A DNA stretch of 64,000 nt from Lentinula raphanica (Eukaryota; Basidiomycota; Agaricomycetes; Agaricales; Omphalotaceae), in assembly GCA_027919835.1 (NCBI GenBank), contig JANVFP010000008.1:682001-746000 (forward strand). The letters run 5' to 3'. Below the pieces are notes generated by a model. It worked only from the letters and a program-made list of their open reading frames with translations. It made no database searches and had not been told where the DNA came from. A program made the position numbers and the translations under genes. Each line of letters opens with the position of its first letter. Positions within the stretch are counted from its first letter, which is position 1. Shown here in pieces: positions 12,430-23,483 of this stretch.

Positions 12430-13575
12430 ATGAGCTTTAGACTGTTACCACGACCACATTCTCCACTCTTATCATACGTCTCGAGTACTTTGTTCCGTAG
12501 ATGGAACAGCTCAGCGCCTTTCAATCCTCATAAACCCCTGCAATGGACCTCTTCACCGTCGCCTGGTTGGAAGCTTGGAGACGGAGCCTCTAAGGCTTTC
12601 TCGGAACACGAACATGCACTCAGGAAGACATGGGATTTGGATAAGATGAGCACAACGTGAGTCACTCTAGGTGAACTTGATATGTTTCTTTGCGCTGAGA
12701 CCCTTACAGAGACTCATATAAGCTGTTAACCTCTGCGATCATCCCTCGCCCTGTTGCTTTCGTCTCAACACTGGCAGAAGACGGAACGCCAAATCTCGCA
12801 CCGTTCAGGCGCGTATCTCATTACATCCCAGACATAAGCAGTCCTTGCAACGTTTTCGTTGTGATCTAGCTACTTCTCCATGGCAAGTATACCGACGCTA
12901 TCCTAAATACACAGCTTCTGACCGTGCGGGCTCTGCGGGTAGGTATCACACAACCCTCCGCTACTCAGCGTATCCTTCAGCTTGTCTTCTCGACGGCCCA
13001 AGGACACGCGGGAGAACATTTTGGCTACCAAAGAATTCACAGTCAATATCATTAGTGAACACTTCATCGAGGCCGCAAATGCAACTGCTGTGGAAGCTCC
13101 AGCCAATGTGGACGAGTGGATTATATCCGGTTTGACAATGGAACCCAGTGTCAGTGATTGCCATCGCTGAACGAACTACTGTATGTTGACCACAGCACAG
13201 TCACTAGTGAAACCAGCCTGTGTTAAGGAAAGTTTGTTCAGCATGGAGTGTCAGGTAGGTGGAAGGTCTACAATGTCGATAATCAACTCTGACCAAACCT
13301 CACGACTTCTACAGCTGCACTTCGCTCATGATATACTCGACTTGGAAAATTCAAACATCACAAATACCCTTGTTCTCGGTCTCATCAAACAGGTGCATGC
13401 CAAAGAATCTATCTTATCCAAGAATGGTATGGTAGTGGATCCAGGTAAACTGAGGCCTGTAGCGCGACTTGGAGGAAATACTTATGCTAGATTGACTGAT
13501 ACGTTTGACGTCCCTCGACCTGCTTGGAAGGAGGTCCGTGATGCGGTTAATGAGCTGGTAGAACGTCAACGGTGA
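12430..13575 (+). CDS. Flavin reductase-like (FMN-binding split barrel) protein
   Basis: Six exons (12430-12656, 12710-12808, 12870-12882, 12943-13149, 13201-13254, 13315-13575) give 286 residues. After an Arg/Ser-rich N-terminus that resembles a mitochondrial presequence, the domain runs through SAIIPRPVAFVSTLAEDGTPNLAPFSYFSM, then VSHNPPLLSVSFS and RRPKDTRENI, and ends RLGGNTYARL. These are the hallmarks of the flavin reductase-like family, which binds FMN in a split barrel and reduces flavin or another acceptor with NAD(P)H. The SYFSM motif is spelled by a 13-nt microexon, and both introns around it need GC donors. Divergent from the iron-ADH-like gene. A direct role as flavin supplier to an oxygenase is possible but no oxygenase lies nearby. 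Confidence 0.82.
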
Positions 13576-13703
13576 ATATCAAACCGTACAGTATGTTGCC
13601 GCACGTACTACTACTAGTACGTAGAATCTACTCTACGAGCATATGAGCAAAATAACATAATGCCCAATTGGCAATTGGCAATTCATACTCTTTCGACGGA
13701 ACC

Positions 13704-15238
13704 ATGACCTTGTTATGGAGCGTCGTCTTTTCTGTTGTCGCTGTGGTTATCCCTGTAGTGCATTTCTATCTTGCACCACTAATTAGCTCGTTGGGTCTGT
13801 CCTATGAGGCTCAAAATTTTGGTTTGAATGTGCAGAAATGTACAAAGATAGAGGAGTTACAGGCTTGTGAGAGTACGTCGCATGGTCTTTCCTACGTTCA
13901 AGTATGTACCTGCAACTTCTGACCATGGCACACAGAAATTGTGTTACATCAACAAACAGGCATTCTTTACCTCGCATGCTCAACCATCTCCAACCGCGCC
14001 AAATGGCTTCCTGCCATGGAGCGCTACGAGGCTACTGAGGACGAGGACTACGTCGCGACATACGATCCAGCTACGTCCAAAGTAACGCGTCTTACCTTTG
14101 AAAACTTTGATATCAAAAAGAACGGTCTTTATGTCCTCGGTATGGACGTCGTTCCTTCCGAACACGATCCCAACGAGCTTTTCGTGTATCTCATCAACAA
14201 CCGACCTCCTCCGGACGGCCAGGATCCTTCAGTCGTGGGCCCAGACTCTGTTGTCGAGATATTCAAAACAGTCGCGGGTGGGGAGAGCTTGGTGCATATG
14301 AACACTGTCCGGGATCCTGCTATCGTCTCTCCGAACGATGTCGCGGGTTTTCCGGACGGAAAACGGTTCTATTTCACCAATTGGTTCAATCGTAAAACTG
14401 GATTCGTATGTTGCACAATTCTTCACATACTCTGTGATACCGCTCACAGACTCTACTACACCTCGTAGGCCCTCATGGCAAGAAATCTGTTGACCTACTT
14501 CACCTCAATTGGGTATTGTCATTCCGAACAAGGATGCAAGCTAGTCGTGGACAAATTTTATTCCGCGAATGGAATCGCTTTGGCACCGAACAATACGGTC
14601 TACGTCGCGAGTGCCAGCGGATTAGAGATCAAGATGTTCGAGAGGCAAGATGATAATTCCTTGGTTTACGTGGAAAAAGTCCATACTGGTGCGTGTACAA
14701 TGTGTTATCTCCTCATCAGCAGCTTTACAATCAAGCTTCTTCCAGAAACACCAATCGACAATCTCTCGATTGACCAAGAAGGAACTGTGTACGCTGCAGG
14801 CAAGTATCAATGTGCCAGATCTCGGTCGTACAGAGTTGATATGAGGATTTGTCCATAGGAACACCCAAATCAGTAGAGCTCATGAAGCACATCTTTAACT
14901 CATCACATCCTTCGCCCGTATGTGGATGGGCAGTTTCACAGAACACAGGTGAAGGAGCGTTCTATGGCGAGAAGTATAAGGTTCAGAAGGTGTGCATGTG
15001 TTTCCTTGTAGTACTACAAACCAGTATCTGACAGGATCAAATTGTTCCAGGCATACGAGAACGATGGTACTATTGCTTCAGGATCTACTACTGTGGTTCA
15101 TGATGCGGAGCGAGGCCGCTTGTTTATGCACGGTAGGTTCTTAGCTGACCCCCCTTACTAATAACAACGAGTTGCTAATCGTTCGATAATTCTGCAGGTG
15201 CAGTTGCTCCTTACTTGACTGTGTGTCATGCTACATAG
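13704..15238 (+). CDS. Paraoxonase/arylesterase-like six-bladed propeller protein
   Basis: Seven exons (13704-13872, 13936-14405, 14469-14688, 14746-14799, 14859-14989, 15051-15132, 15198-15238) give 388 residues. An N-terminal hydrophobic segment (MTLLWSVVFSVVAVVIP) acts as signal anchor, as in PON enzymes. The calcium-site motifs SPNDVAGFPDGKRFYFTN and SANGIALAPNNTVYVAS repeat in the order expected for the paraoxonase/SMP-30 propeller. Such enzymes hydrolyse lactones and aryl esters with Ca2+. The intron at 14800-14858 has a GC donor, and reading through it gives a stop. The upstream oxidoreductase pair could belong to the same aromatic or lactone metabolism, but this is only proximity. Confidence 0.82.
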
Positions 15239-15943
15239 ATGAGAAGTTGGAACGATGGATATTTGACTGGTGTTGTAACTTGTAACCTTCATAAGTTGAA
15301 AGTACGCAACTCTAGTGGTCTCCGTTCAAACGTCCAGATCTCCCTCTCCTTTCAGTGCGATACGGAGCTTTCTCTCAGCCGCTGTCGTCCAACGATATCG
15401 GCCAAACACGGTTATTCCTTTTCTGAAAATCCAAACTTCCCGGAAGCTCGTGTACTACTTGCTACTAGATCAGTTCAACATCGCTTTCTCTACTTTCACC
15501 CGTGTTGGATTCAGAATCCTGAGCTCTGCAGTTCTTTGCCACCAGCAGAAGTCTTTGACATTAGTCTGACTCTATAACGCGTACTGTAAGCAGCCTTGAA
15601 CGTCGTGGAAGGAGAGAGAGGGGTAAACGGATAGAAGCCGTCGGCATCCGCTCGCGACGGTTAGTAACAACGGCCGGCACAGCTTTTTTAGCAGTTACAT
15701 ACTCTTCTCCCAACACCTTTTCCACAAGAAAGCTGTAATTAGCACCAATGACAACTGTCTCTCCATTCGCACGCGCAAGCACCTTTGACGATGTCAGAAT
15801 TACTGGAAGGGAGCAGACTGTGAGTTGTTGAAGCGAGCGCTATCTCTATCTTTTCGGAACTCCAACGCTGCGCTTCTTCATGTTCTTTCCATTACATTTC
15901 GCTGATCTCAATATCTTTTTCCATGGTCATGTAGATTGAAGAA
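15239..15943. other. Spacer with short ORFs, no supported gene
   Basis: About 700 bases. Plus-strand frames of 84-112 codons (15239-15577) and a minus-strand frame of 73 codons (15782-15561) are present, but none has a recognisable motif, and the overlapping frames look equally uncommitted. An upstream exon for the SNX3 gene may lie at its right end: ATGTCAGAATTACTG at 15791 is followed by a GTGAGT donor, but the phase does not fit. Confidence 0.4.
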
Positions 15944-16607
15944 ATGTATAGTGTTCCGGAAAGTTTCTTGGAAATTGAAGTGAGGAATCCCCAGACGCAT
16001 GGTGAGTAATACACCTTCGATCCACTTCTCGAGATTCTAGAGGGAAAGGCGCTGGGCGCGAAGAGGGCAACGATTGATATCTGAACGAGCTTTGGCGTAT
16101 AGGATTTGGACGAAAGATGTACACGGATTATGAGATCGTGTGCAAGGTATGCTCTTGTTACGTTCAACTTCTGCTCAGAACTCAGAACTCAATATCTGTA
16201 TCACAGACTAACATCCCTGCCTTCAAACTACGTCACTCCCTTGTACGACGTCGCTATTCTGATTTCGAGGCTTTCCGTATGTGCTCCATACCCATCATAT
16301 TACACATTCTAATTGAAGCCCTCGACAGGAGACATTCTCGAGCGTGAATCCACCAGAGTCAACATCCCTCCTCTTCCTGGAAAAGTCTTCACGAATCGAT
16401 TCTCAGATGAGGTTATAGAGAGTCGAAGGGAGGGTCTAGAGCGTTTCTTGAGTATCGTCGCTGGCCATCCGTTGTTGCAGGTGTGTTTATGCATAGCTTT
16501 CTCCAAGGTTCACCGATTGATGTGTTCAATGTTATACACAGACTGGAAGCAAAGTGCTGTGTGCATTTCTGCAAGATCCTGCTTGGGACAAGGCACAATG
16601 GCTGTAA
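15944..16607 (+). CDS. SNX3: Sorting nexin 3 / Grd19 (PX domain)
   Basis: Six exons (15944-16001, 16103-16146, 16207-16276, 16329-16480, 16542-16607 after a first intron of 101 nt) give about 129 residues, practically only a PX domain. It reads [13 protein letters not shown], then [33 protein letters not shown], with the phosphoinositide-binding RRYSDFE and NIPPLPGK, and ends [19 protein letters not shown]3/Grd19 binds PI3P on early endosomes and works with retromer to recycle cargo. The start is uncertain: relatives have a longer N-terminus and an acceptor-like CATGTAG sits just before ATTGAAGAAATG, so one further 5' exon is likely. Five exons are certain; a sixth is inferred. Confidence 0.88.
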
Positions 16608-16851
16608 ACGGGCACGGAAATGTTTAAATCAACGGACATGTTCTTATTTTCGGATTGCACACACTATCTTTCTTTTTCCATTATATGGCACATTTTCTAA
16701 TGGCAGACTTACAAACCTGCTTTCATGTTCAAATCTGATTATCTTTCTGCTGCTCCTTGTGAGCTTTCATGTCTTTCCATGTCTTTCTGTCTGTTGTATG
16801 TACAAAATGTTATCGCGTCCATTTCTAATTCTACTACGATTCAGCGGCACA

Positions 16852-16884
16852 GATCGGCAGGAATCGGCAGGATCGGCAGAAATC
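16852..16884. repeat. Short tandem GATCGGCAG-like repeat
   Basis: Four near copies of an 8-10 base unit (atcggcag with small variations) stand in line about 60 bases before the MIA40 start codon. It is too short to call a satellite; it could be a clustered protein-binding site or chance expansion. Confidence 0.4.
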
Positions 16885-16941
16885 ACGTTTCCCGGCTAAA
16901 GAAGTGTGTGTCATCAAAAAATAACTTGTCAGCCTTCCTCT

Positions 16942-17744
16942 ATGTTCTACCGTCTACCAAAAGCTCCTCTCTCAAGATGCCTTCACACACAGGCAACCCA
17001 GTCACTGGCCAGAGCCAGGCCTTATAGACTTGGTTTTGCTCTAGCTGCTTCCGCAACGGTCGTTTCGTATTCAGCCTGGCGATGGACTAGGGAGCAGCGC
17101 ATCGCGTTGGATAGTGTGATGGTTTCCGAGAGTATGTATCTTTCACAATCCATAACACACGTATGATTATAACCTTGTCTTCTCCAGACACTAAAACCCC
17201 AGCTCTCGACGGACCCTCATCAGAAACTCACCATACATCCCCTTCTCCTTCCCAAAACACCATAGACTCCGCGAACTCCTCCCCAGGCCAACAAGCCCAA
17301 ACCGAAGCAGAAGCTTCCGACGGTTCATCCCAAGGTGCCTACAACCCCGAAACCGGTGAGATCAACTGGGACTGTCCCTGTCTCGGTGGAATGGCCTACG
17401 GTCCTTGTGGGCCTGAGTTTCGCGAAGCGTTCTCGTGTTTTATATACTCGGAAGAGGAGCCCAAGGGTATTAACTGTGTTGAGAAGTTCCAGGCGATGCA
17501 GAATTGCTTCAGAGCTCATCCTGAGGTCTATGCGGATGGTATGTTGTCGTGCTTATGAATTGAACGGTGTCACTTAGTTTGCTTTCTTACAGAAATCATG
17601 GACGACGATGAAGGTGGTCAAACGGCCGAGGGAGCTTCAGAGGAAGCTCCTGCTGGTGCATCATCTGTTCAAGATGAAGCCGCGTCAGCGTCAACACCTC
17701 AGGCTGAAAAATCATCTTCATCGGTACAGAACCCGTCTGCATAG
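16942..17744 (+). CDS. MIA40: Mitochondrial intermembrane space import receptor Mia40
   Basis: Three exons (16942-17131, 17188-17538, 17593-17744) give 230 residues. The N-terminus is basic ([17 protein letters not shown]), followed by a single hydrophobic anchor ([17 protein letters not shown]), as in fungal membrane-bound Mia40. After a Ser/Pro-rich linker comes the catalytic core: WDCPC with the redox CPC pair, then two CX9C motifs ([11 protein letters not shown] and [11 protein letters not shown]). Mia40 oxidises incoming twin-cysteine proteins and is re-oxidised by Erv1. The tail is Asp/Glu/Ala/Ser-rich. All key cysteines are present. It is convergent with MCM2, with 167 bases between the stops. 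Confidence 0.93.
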
Positions 17745-17911
17745 TTTAGAGGGATACTGGACCTTGTATCTTATCCACCACTCAGTTATACATACATAGA
17801 TTGAACAACAATCTGGAATGGTACTTGACTACGACTATGATACAACCAACAGCACAACCGAACATGAACAACAAGAACATAAACAACAAAATCAATGGTG
17901 GTATACAATTC

Positions 17912-20900
17912 TCAGTCCACTCGGAACCTCTTTTCAATATTCTCGTCCTTGAGCTTATACCCATTGGCAGTGAACAGCTTCGAGTGGAGGAACCCGGAAA
18001 TGTCATAAATCTCATGCTCTTTGGCCTAAAGGACAGTCAGCAATTCGGTGATGACATACAAGCCGGCATTGTACATGCTTACCCGCTCTTCCAATTCTGT
18101 CACTTTCACCTGGATCAACTCGGGCTGTTCATGGCGCTGAAGCATATAGAATCTAGCCCTCTCCTTGACGATATTTCCGAGCAAGAACGCAAGTAATTCT
18201 TCGTGATCTTTGGCTTGCGTGAGATACTTTCTGAACCCCTATTTCACCCATAACGTTAGCCGTCTCACAAGTCATGAACAAAGAAACCAGAACGCACTCG
18301 CTGCAGAGTCTTCTTGATACTCAGCTTCTGAGCACTTACAAAGCTGCCTACAGCAACTTCGATAGCCAGGTCAACGTCATCTGCACGGACGTATTCCCGG
18401 AGTGACATCTTCGCACTAGCTTCCGCCATACGAATCATGCTTTCCAGATGACGCACAGTGATGGGGTATGAACCCGTAGTTTGCGATTGATTTCGTAGGT
18501 CGGCGAACAGTCTTGAGATTTTCTCCCGGTCGAGCTGGTATAATTTTGGCTGGATCTTTTCTCGAGCGTACATGATGTACTTGCGTAGGACGTCCTGAGG
18601 AATGAGCTATCCCAAGAGTCAGCATCTTTGAACGGGAACGTTATGGGAACACTGCTTACATCTTCGTCGACAGTAGTGGCAACGTCCATCTCATCCGTTT
18701 GCTTGTCGAAAGCAGGATGACTCCTCAGATGGCTGCCGACAACGAATCGCGCCAGTAGCTCGTCCATCACTGGATCAACGGTATCCTTCACCACACATAA
18801 CACATCGAACCGCGACAATATGGGTTCCGTCAACTCGACGTTCTGCTGGAACGGAATCGTCGGATTGTATCTTCCTCGAATCGGATTAGCTGCTGCAATA
18901 ATAGCACACCGAGCCTGCAACGTTGTGACGATACCAGCTTTTGAAATGGAGATAGACTGTTGCTCCATCGCTTCGTGAATCGAAGTTCGATCCGCATCGT
19001 TCATCTTGTCGAATTCGTCTATGAGGCAAGTGCCTTTGTCCGCCAACACCAGTGCCCCTCCTTCCAGAGTCCACTCGCGCGTCACAGGATCCTTTCGCAC
19101 ACTGGCAGTCAAACCGACCGCAGAAGCACCCTGACCAGTCGCAAAGACGGATCGATGAGCGGTTTTTTCCACGTATTTGAGGAATTGAGATTTGGCTGTA
19201 CCAGGGTCACCGAGTAAGAGCACGTTAATGTCACCTCGGATTCGGTGTTTGTGGTTGATATCCTTGGAGACACCTCCGAACAGCGACAAGGCAATTGCGG
19301 TCTTGATATCCTCGTGGCCGTAGATGGAAGGAGCGATGGATTTGATGATACGTTTTCGGATTCGTTCGTCCCGAGCAAGCGCGCGCATCTCTTTCTCGTC
19401 TTCTTCAGTCAAACGGAACGCAGCGAAAAGATCTTCCTTCTTGTTGACGTGATTGGCCTCTATGACGGTTGAGAAGACCGGGAACCCATTCTTGGCGTTC
19501 AGAGACGCGTCAAAGTTGTTTCTGTAAACACCCGTGATTTCCTTGAACATGAGACGTTAGACAACGCGGTGAAAGATCAGGTGCAAAACGTACAACTTCC
19601 TCTCCAGGCTTCGCACTATCAACCAGATCCCACAGAAGTATAACTTCACGATGTCGAGGTAGACGACCTGCTGGAACAGACCCGGGGGATTCTTGCAAGG
19701 TCATTCTTTGATAGTTACGATATACAGTCTTGGAACATCATGTTGAACGTATGATACTCGACGAACAGTCAATGTACACACCTGCTCCGAATTAACGGGA
19801 AAAGGTCCCTTGCTTTCGCAATTGGGGCAATAGCTGACCTTGACTTCCTTGGTAGCATCTTGATAGAATGGGCCGAGGACAGCTCCGCATTTTCTGCAGT
19901 CGAATTTCACATATTTGAGTTGCGGAAAAACGCTGCTACGGCGTGTAACGACGCCGCTTACACGAACGAGGTTGTTGAGATTGACGCGTCTGAGGTCTCG
20001 TAGAGACGACGCGAAGGGTAGGTCGCATATCCGAACGTGTACTTCCGAGTGGATACGTTCATAAGCAGGATAGTAAACGAGGATAGCCGTGAGTGCGACT
20101 TCATCGAAAATTGTGAGCATAGCAGTGGGCGCATTGGTAAGGAAATAGGCTAGGATGGGTTTTGAATAAGCCAAATGGCTATAGGAGACCTCGAGAGATT
20201 CCGAATTGTCTATGAAAGAGATGATGAGGGTCTCCTTGCCCCAAATCGAAGAAATCACGCACTTTCTCCCAGATTTCGAATCCTTTGACCATAGACAGAT
20301 GCACCTTGTTCGTCGACATAGGTCATCAAAAATTGACGAAAATGCTTGACAATCGAACGTCTGACACGTGGGTTAGCAATCCATTCGACGATGGATTTAG
20401 CCTTGATATCGCTGAGTTGTTCAATGGGCATTTCCTGCGTCGAGCGTTCAGAAACATTGCCTGACGCAGACGAAAAGAAGATCCACTCACGTCCTCTGCC
20501 TCGTCCATATCGTCCATGTCTCTTCTTTCATCGTATTGTCTTCTTGTCCTTCTCTTCATTCGCTGAAGCTCATCATCTTCATCCATATCGTCTTCGTCCT
20601 CATCTAGGAACGCGGGCGCACGCGACCTCTGCGAAGCTCGAGCCCCTCTACCACTTCTTGCAGCACGGTCGCGTCTGTCCATCTTTTTCTCCGCCAAACG
20701 ACGCGCCCCAGCCGATATTTCTTCTAGCCCCTCGTCATCGTTGATGCCGGCCGCGTCATATCGATCCAGAAGTTCATTGGCACCGTAGTCTCTACAGGAA
20801 ACCTGTCAGATTTGCGTATAAAGAGATACTAAAAATGAGAACCCACTCTTCCATATTGTCACCATATAGATCCTCGCCATCGTCATCTTCTTCATCATTG

Positions 20901-21134
20901 AGATCTTGTACCGCATCTCTCTCGTCCATGCTATCGTCAGTGTCATCGAACGCGATTGGAGATGACGGTGGGAGAGACGACTCTGAATCTCGACGACGAA
21001 GAGGAGTGTGAGGAGCTGCGAGAGGTGATGAGCCTAAAGGTGAAGAAGACCTTTGTCTTTTAGTAGCACGTCGTGGCGTAGACTACAAGCTCATAGTCAG
21101 TGGAAGTCGACGCGAATGTGAAGGGGCTTACCAT
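17912..21134 (-). CDS. MCM2: DNA replication licensing factor Mcm2
   Basis: About ten coding exons (21134-21132, 21082-20847, 20791-20491, 20434-20263, 20209-19782, 19728-19594, 19541-18660, 18606-18298, 18238-18083, 18025-17912). The N-terminal tail is acidic and phosphosite-like, followed by the zinc ribbon (FDCRKCG ... YCPNCES) and the MCM AAA+ core: Walker [10 protein letters not shown], Walker B LIDEFDKM, arginine finger SRFD. Mcm2 is one of six subunits of the replicative helicase loaded at origins. The C-terminal winged-helix part ends FRVD. The first coding exon is only the ATG, followed by an intron of about 49 nt. All exons join in frame; no key residue is missing. Confidence 0.95.
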
Positions 21135-21464
21135 GTTCAATGTTGGAGGTTGTGGTTATTGATGAAAAAGTCGCGTCTCGGCTGGAGTCAATAAGCCGTC
21201 GGAGTTTGAAAACGCGTCGCGTTCACGGTTCAGCTCGATTCTTGCAAAAACAAGTCTCCATTCGAAAAACATTGAACATTTGAGCAGATAGCAATGTAAT
21301 TATTGGTAGAGTAAATTATAGCAAGTACAGAGATCTAGTAAACATCTAAACAACAGTGGTAGGATTATTTGTGTCGCGTTCAGTCATTATCTTTGGAAAG
21401 TCTTTTGGCGGTTGACTGGTGTTGGGTTCAATGATTGCACTAATAAATTTGACGAACGACAGAC

Positions 21465-21851
21465 TCACTCTCGCATCTCCCAGACGTCTTCGCTACTTTT
21501 TCCAAGACGTCTTTCAGCCCACCATTCTGCTCGCCTGCGAATCCAAACATCCCGTCTCTCATCCGGTTCCATCCGCGTCAGACCAAGACAGAATTTGAAG
21601 TCTTCCAACTTTTGGCTGCAATGGGTCCTTTCGCCGTATCTATAGAACGATTTTACTTGGGATCGAATCGCTGTGAGAGGTCGGTCAATGCTACTGCAAT
21701 GACACTGATTCTTTAACGGACCATTACAAGCAAGATAAGTGTCAAATAGATTGATGCAGGTTGGTGTTTCTTCTGGAGTAGGATGCACAAGGCGAAGATA
21801 TGCTTCTTCTTGTTTGACGACCTTTTCGAACTCGGGATTGGATTGGGACAT
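21465..21851 (-). CDS. Emi1-like protein (DUF3128, twin-cysteine)
   Basis: Two exons (21851-21722, 21670-21465) give 111 residues. Conserved stretches are TCINLFDTYLACN, RSQVKSFYRYG, CSQKLEDFKFC and WIRRRAEWWAERR...SSEDVWE, as in the yeast early meiotic induction protein Emi1 and its fungal relatives. The cysteine spacing suggests a small intermembrane-space fold that would be a Mia40 client; that is inference. The 51-nt intron (donor GTCCGT) is a multiple of three and has no stop, so unspliced mRNA would add 17 residues; splicing is preferred because it restores the family's ACNAIRSQ. Confidence 0.75.
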   Translation of the reverse strand: MSQSNPEFEKVVKQEEAYLRLVHPTPEETPTCINLFDTYLACNGPLKNQCHCSSIDRPLTAIRSQVKSFYRYGERTHCSQKLEDFKFCLGLTRMEPDERRDVWIRRRAEWWAERRLGKSSEDVWEMRE

Positions 21852-21946
21852 GGAAGAGCTGCAGCAGGTGGGAAATTTTGTGAGCCGCCGTGTCAGCTGC
21901 TAATCGGTTGCACCGACGGCTTGCGATTAACCGCAAATTTAACCGG

Positions 21947-21955
21947 TATATAAAA
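21947..21955 (+). promoter_or_regulatory. TATA box of hydrolase 1
   Basis: TATATAAAA lies 33 bases before the ATG at 21988, in the 136-base gap shared with the divergent Emi1-like gene. The transcription start would then be only a few bases before the ATG, unless another start is used. Confidence 0.45.
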
Positions 21956-21987
21956 GGTACAACTTTTGCTGGCATGAACTGCTCTTC

Positions 21988-23344
21988 ATGGTCTCCATAC
22001 TACGCTATCAGCCTTTCAAAGGCCTCTACTTGACCTATGAGTTCTTCAGCACAGTCTTCCTTCGTGTTCCATTTTGGATTCTTGGTTCAATTCCAAAGTA
22101 GGTGTTGTTATTCTCCTATGTAAACTTGCCCCTCAAATTGTTCCCAGATCATGGCGTCCTAGAGCTCGTTGGACCATAGGAAGGTCTGTCAAACTCAAGT
22201 TGACCCGTCATATGGTAGGAATAACGAAGATGTGAGCATCAATAACATGGCGTTTGATACCCTACCAACGGACTTTTCTCTAGAGTCGGTCCTTTGAGGC
22301 AAACACCAAACTATCTGGCTATAACCCCCGGCGTAAACGTGAACGGTATCTGGATTCCTCCTATCCCAGAACTCGTCAAGGATGATCTAGCACTTTGGGC
22401 CAATATATCCCAAGTCTCTTCCATCCAAATCCCCGGCTACTGGCAACACAAGAAAGATTCCACAATCGAGGTCGCAGCTCCTCCTATGCCAGGAGAAAAA
22501 GTCGTCTATGCTCTCCACGGAGGAGGCTACACTGCCCTCTCTGCTCATCCTTCTGATCCTACTGCTGCCATTGCCCGAGGATTTTTGCAACATGTTGACA
22601 CCGTCCATCGTGTTTTCTCTGTTGAATACCGACTATCTTCCTCGAACGGTTCGGCGTCGGTGAACCCATTCCCTGCTGCTTTATTGGATGCCCTGGCTGG
22701 TTATGTTTACCTCGTAAAAACGGTCGGGATCGATCCCTCGGATATCATTGTCGAAGGTATGTACTAAGTAACTCATTAAAACTCTCGGTCTCAACAATCC
22801 TACAATTTACATAGGTGATAGCGCAGGAGGAAACCTAGCTCTTGCACTGACCAGGTATCTGGTCGAGCATCCGGATTCAGGCTTTCCTGCTCCACCAGGC
22901 GCCCTCGTCTTGCTATCAGCCTGGGCCGACCTCAGTCCTCAACTCCATAAACCAAACACATCCTGGGTCGAGAACGCCAAATCAGACTACATCGGTCTCA
23001 CGGACGAAGATGGCTTGCTTCGCTCTATGCGCGCATTCGTCGGTCCCCATGGACTAGGCGCTGCAGAAGTGAACCCCATGATCTCTCCTGCGTCACGGAA
23101 CCCTGCGATGCAGATAAGTTTCAAAGGGTTCCCGAGGACTTTCATCGCAGCGGGCGGTGCTGAAGTGTTTTATGATATGCTTTGTGTTTTGAGAGATAGG
23201 ATGGTTCATGATTTGGGCGAAGACAAAGTGCGCTGGCATTGTCCGTCTGATGCTACGCATGATTGGGTTGCTGTGCCGTATCACGAACCCGAACGTACCG
23301 AAACGATGAAAGAGATAGCTGCTTGGGTCGCTGCTGCTGCATAG
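21988..23344 (+). CDS. Alpha/beta hydrolase, HSL/fold-3 type (paralog 1)
   Basis: Four exons (21988-22097, 22148-22231, 22284-22756, 22815-23344) give 398 residues. The oxyanion-hole motif HGGGY and the nucleophile elbow GDSAGGNLAL are both present; the catalytic Asp (EVFYDML) and His (DATHDW) fit the hormone-sensitive-lipase family (Pfam Abhydrolase_3). The N-terminal 40 residues are hydrophobic and aromatic, possibly a membrane anchor or a signal peptide. Such enzymes hydrolyse carboxyl esters; the substrate is unknown. A tandem paralog follows 139 bases after the stop and shares the first two exon lengths exactly (110 and 84 nt). Confidence 0.87.
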
Positions 23345-23483
23345 TCTCTGTCTTTTATGCATCAGGAGGTACACAGTATTTGCTCTATATTCTTCTAAAT
23401 ATGTTGTCTTGGACGATAGTTCTTTCCTCGATTATGAGTAAATTATGAGCGTGAAATTTACTGGCGCCTAATTTCCTACTCTC

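Noticed and set aside
18960..19472. Plus-strand ORFs in the MCM2 region
   Set aside because: Antisense to the Walker A/B exons of MCM2.
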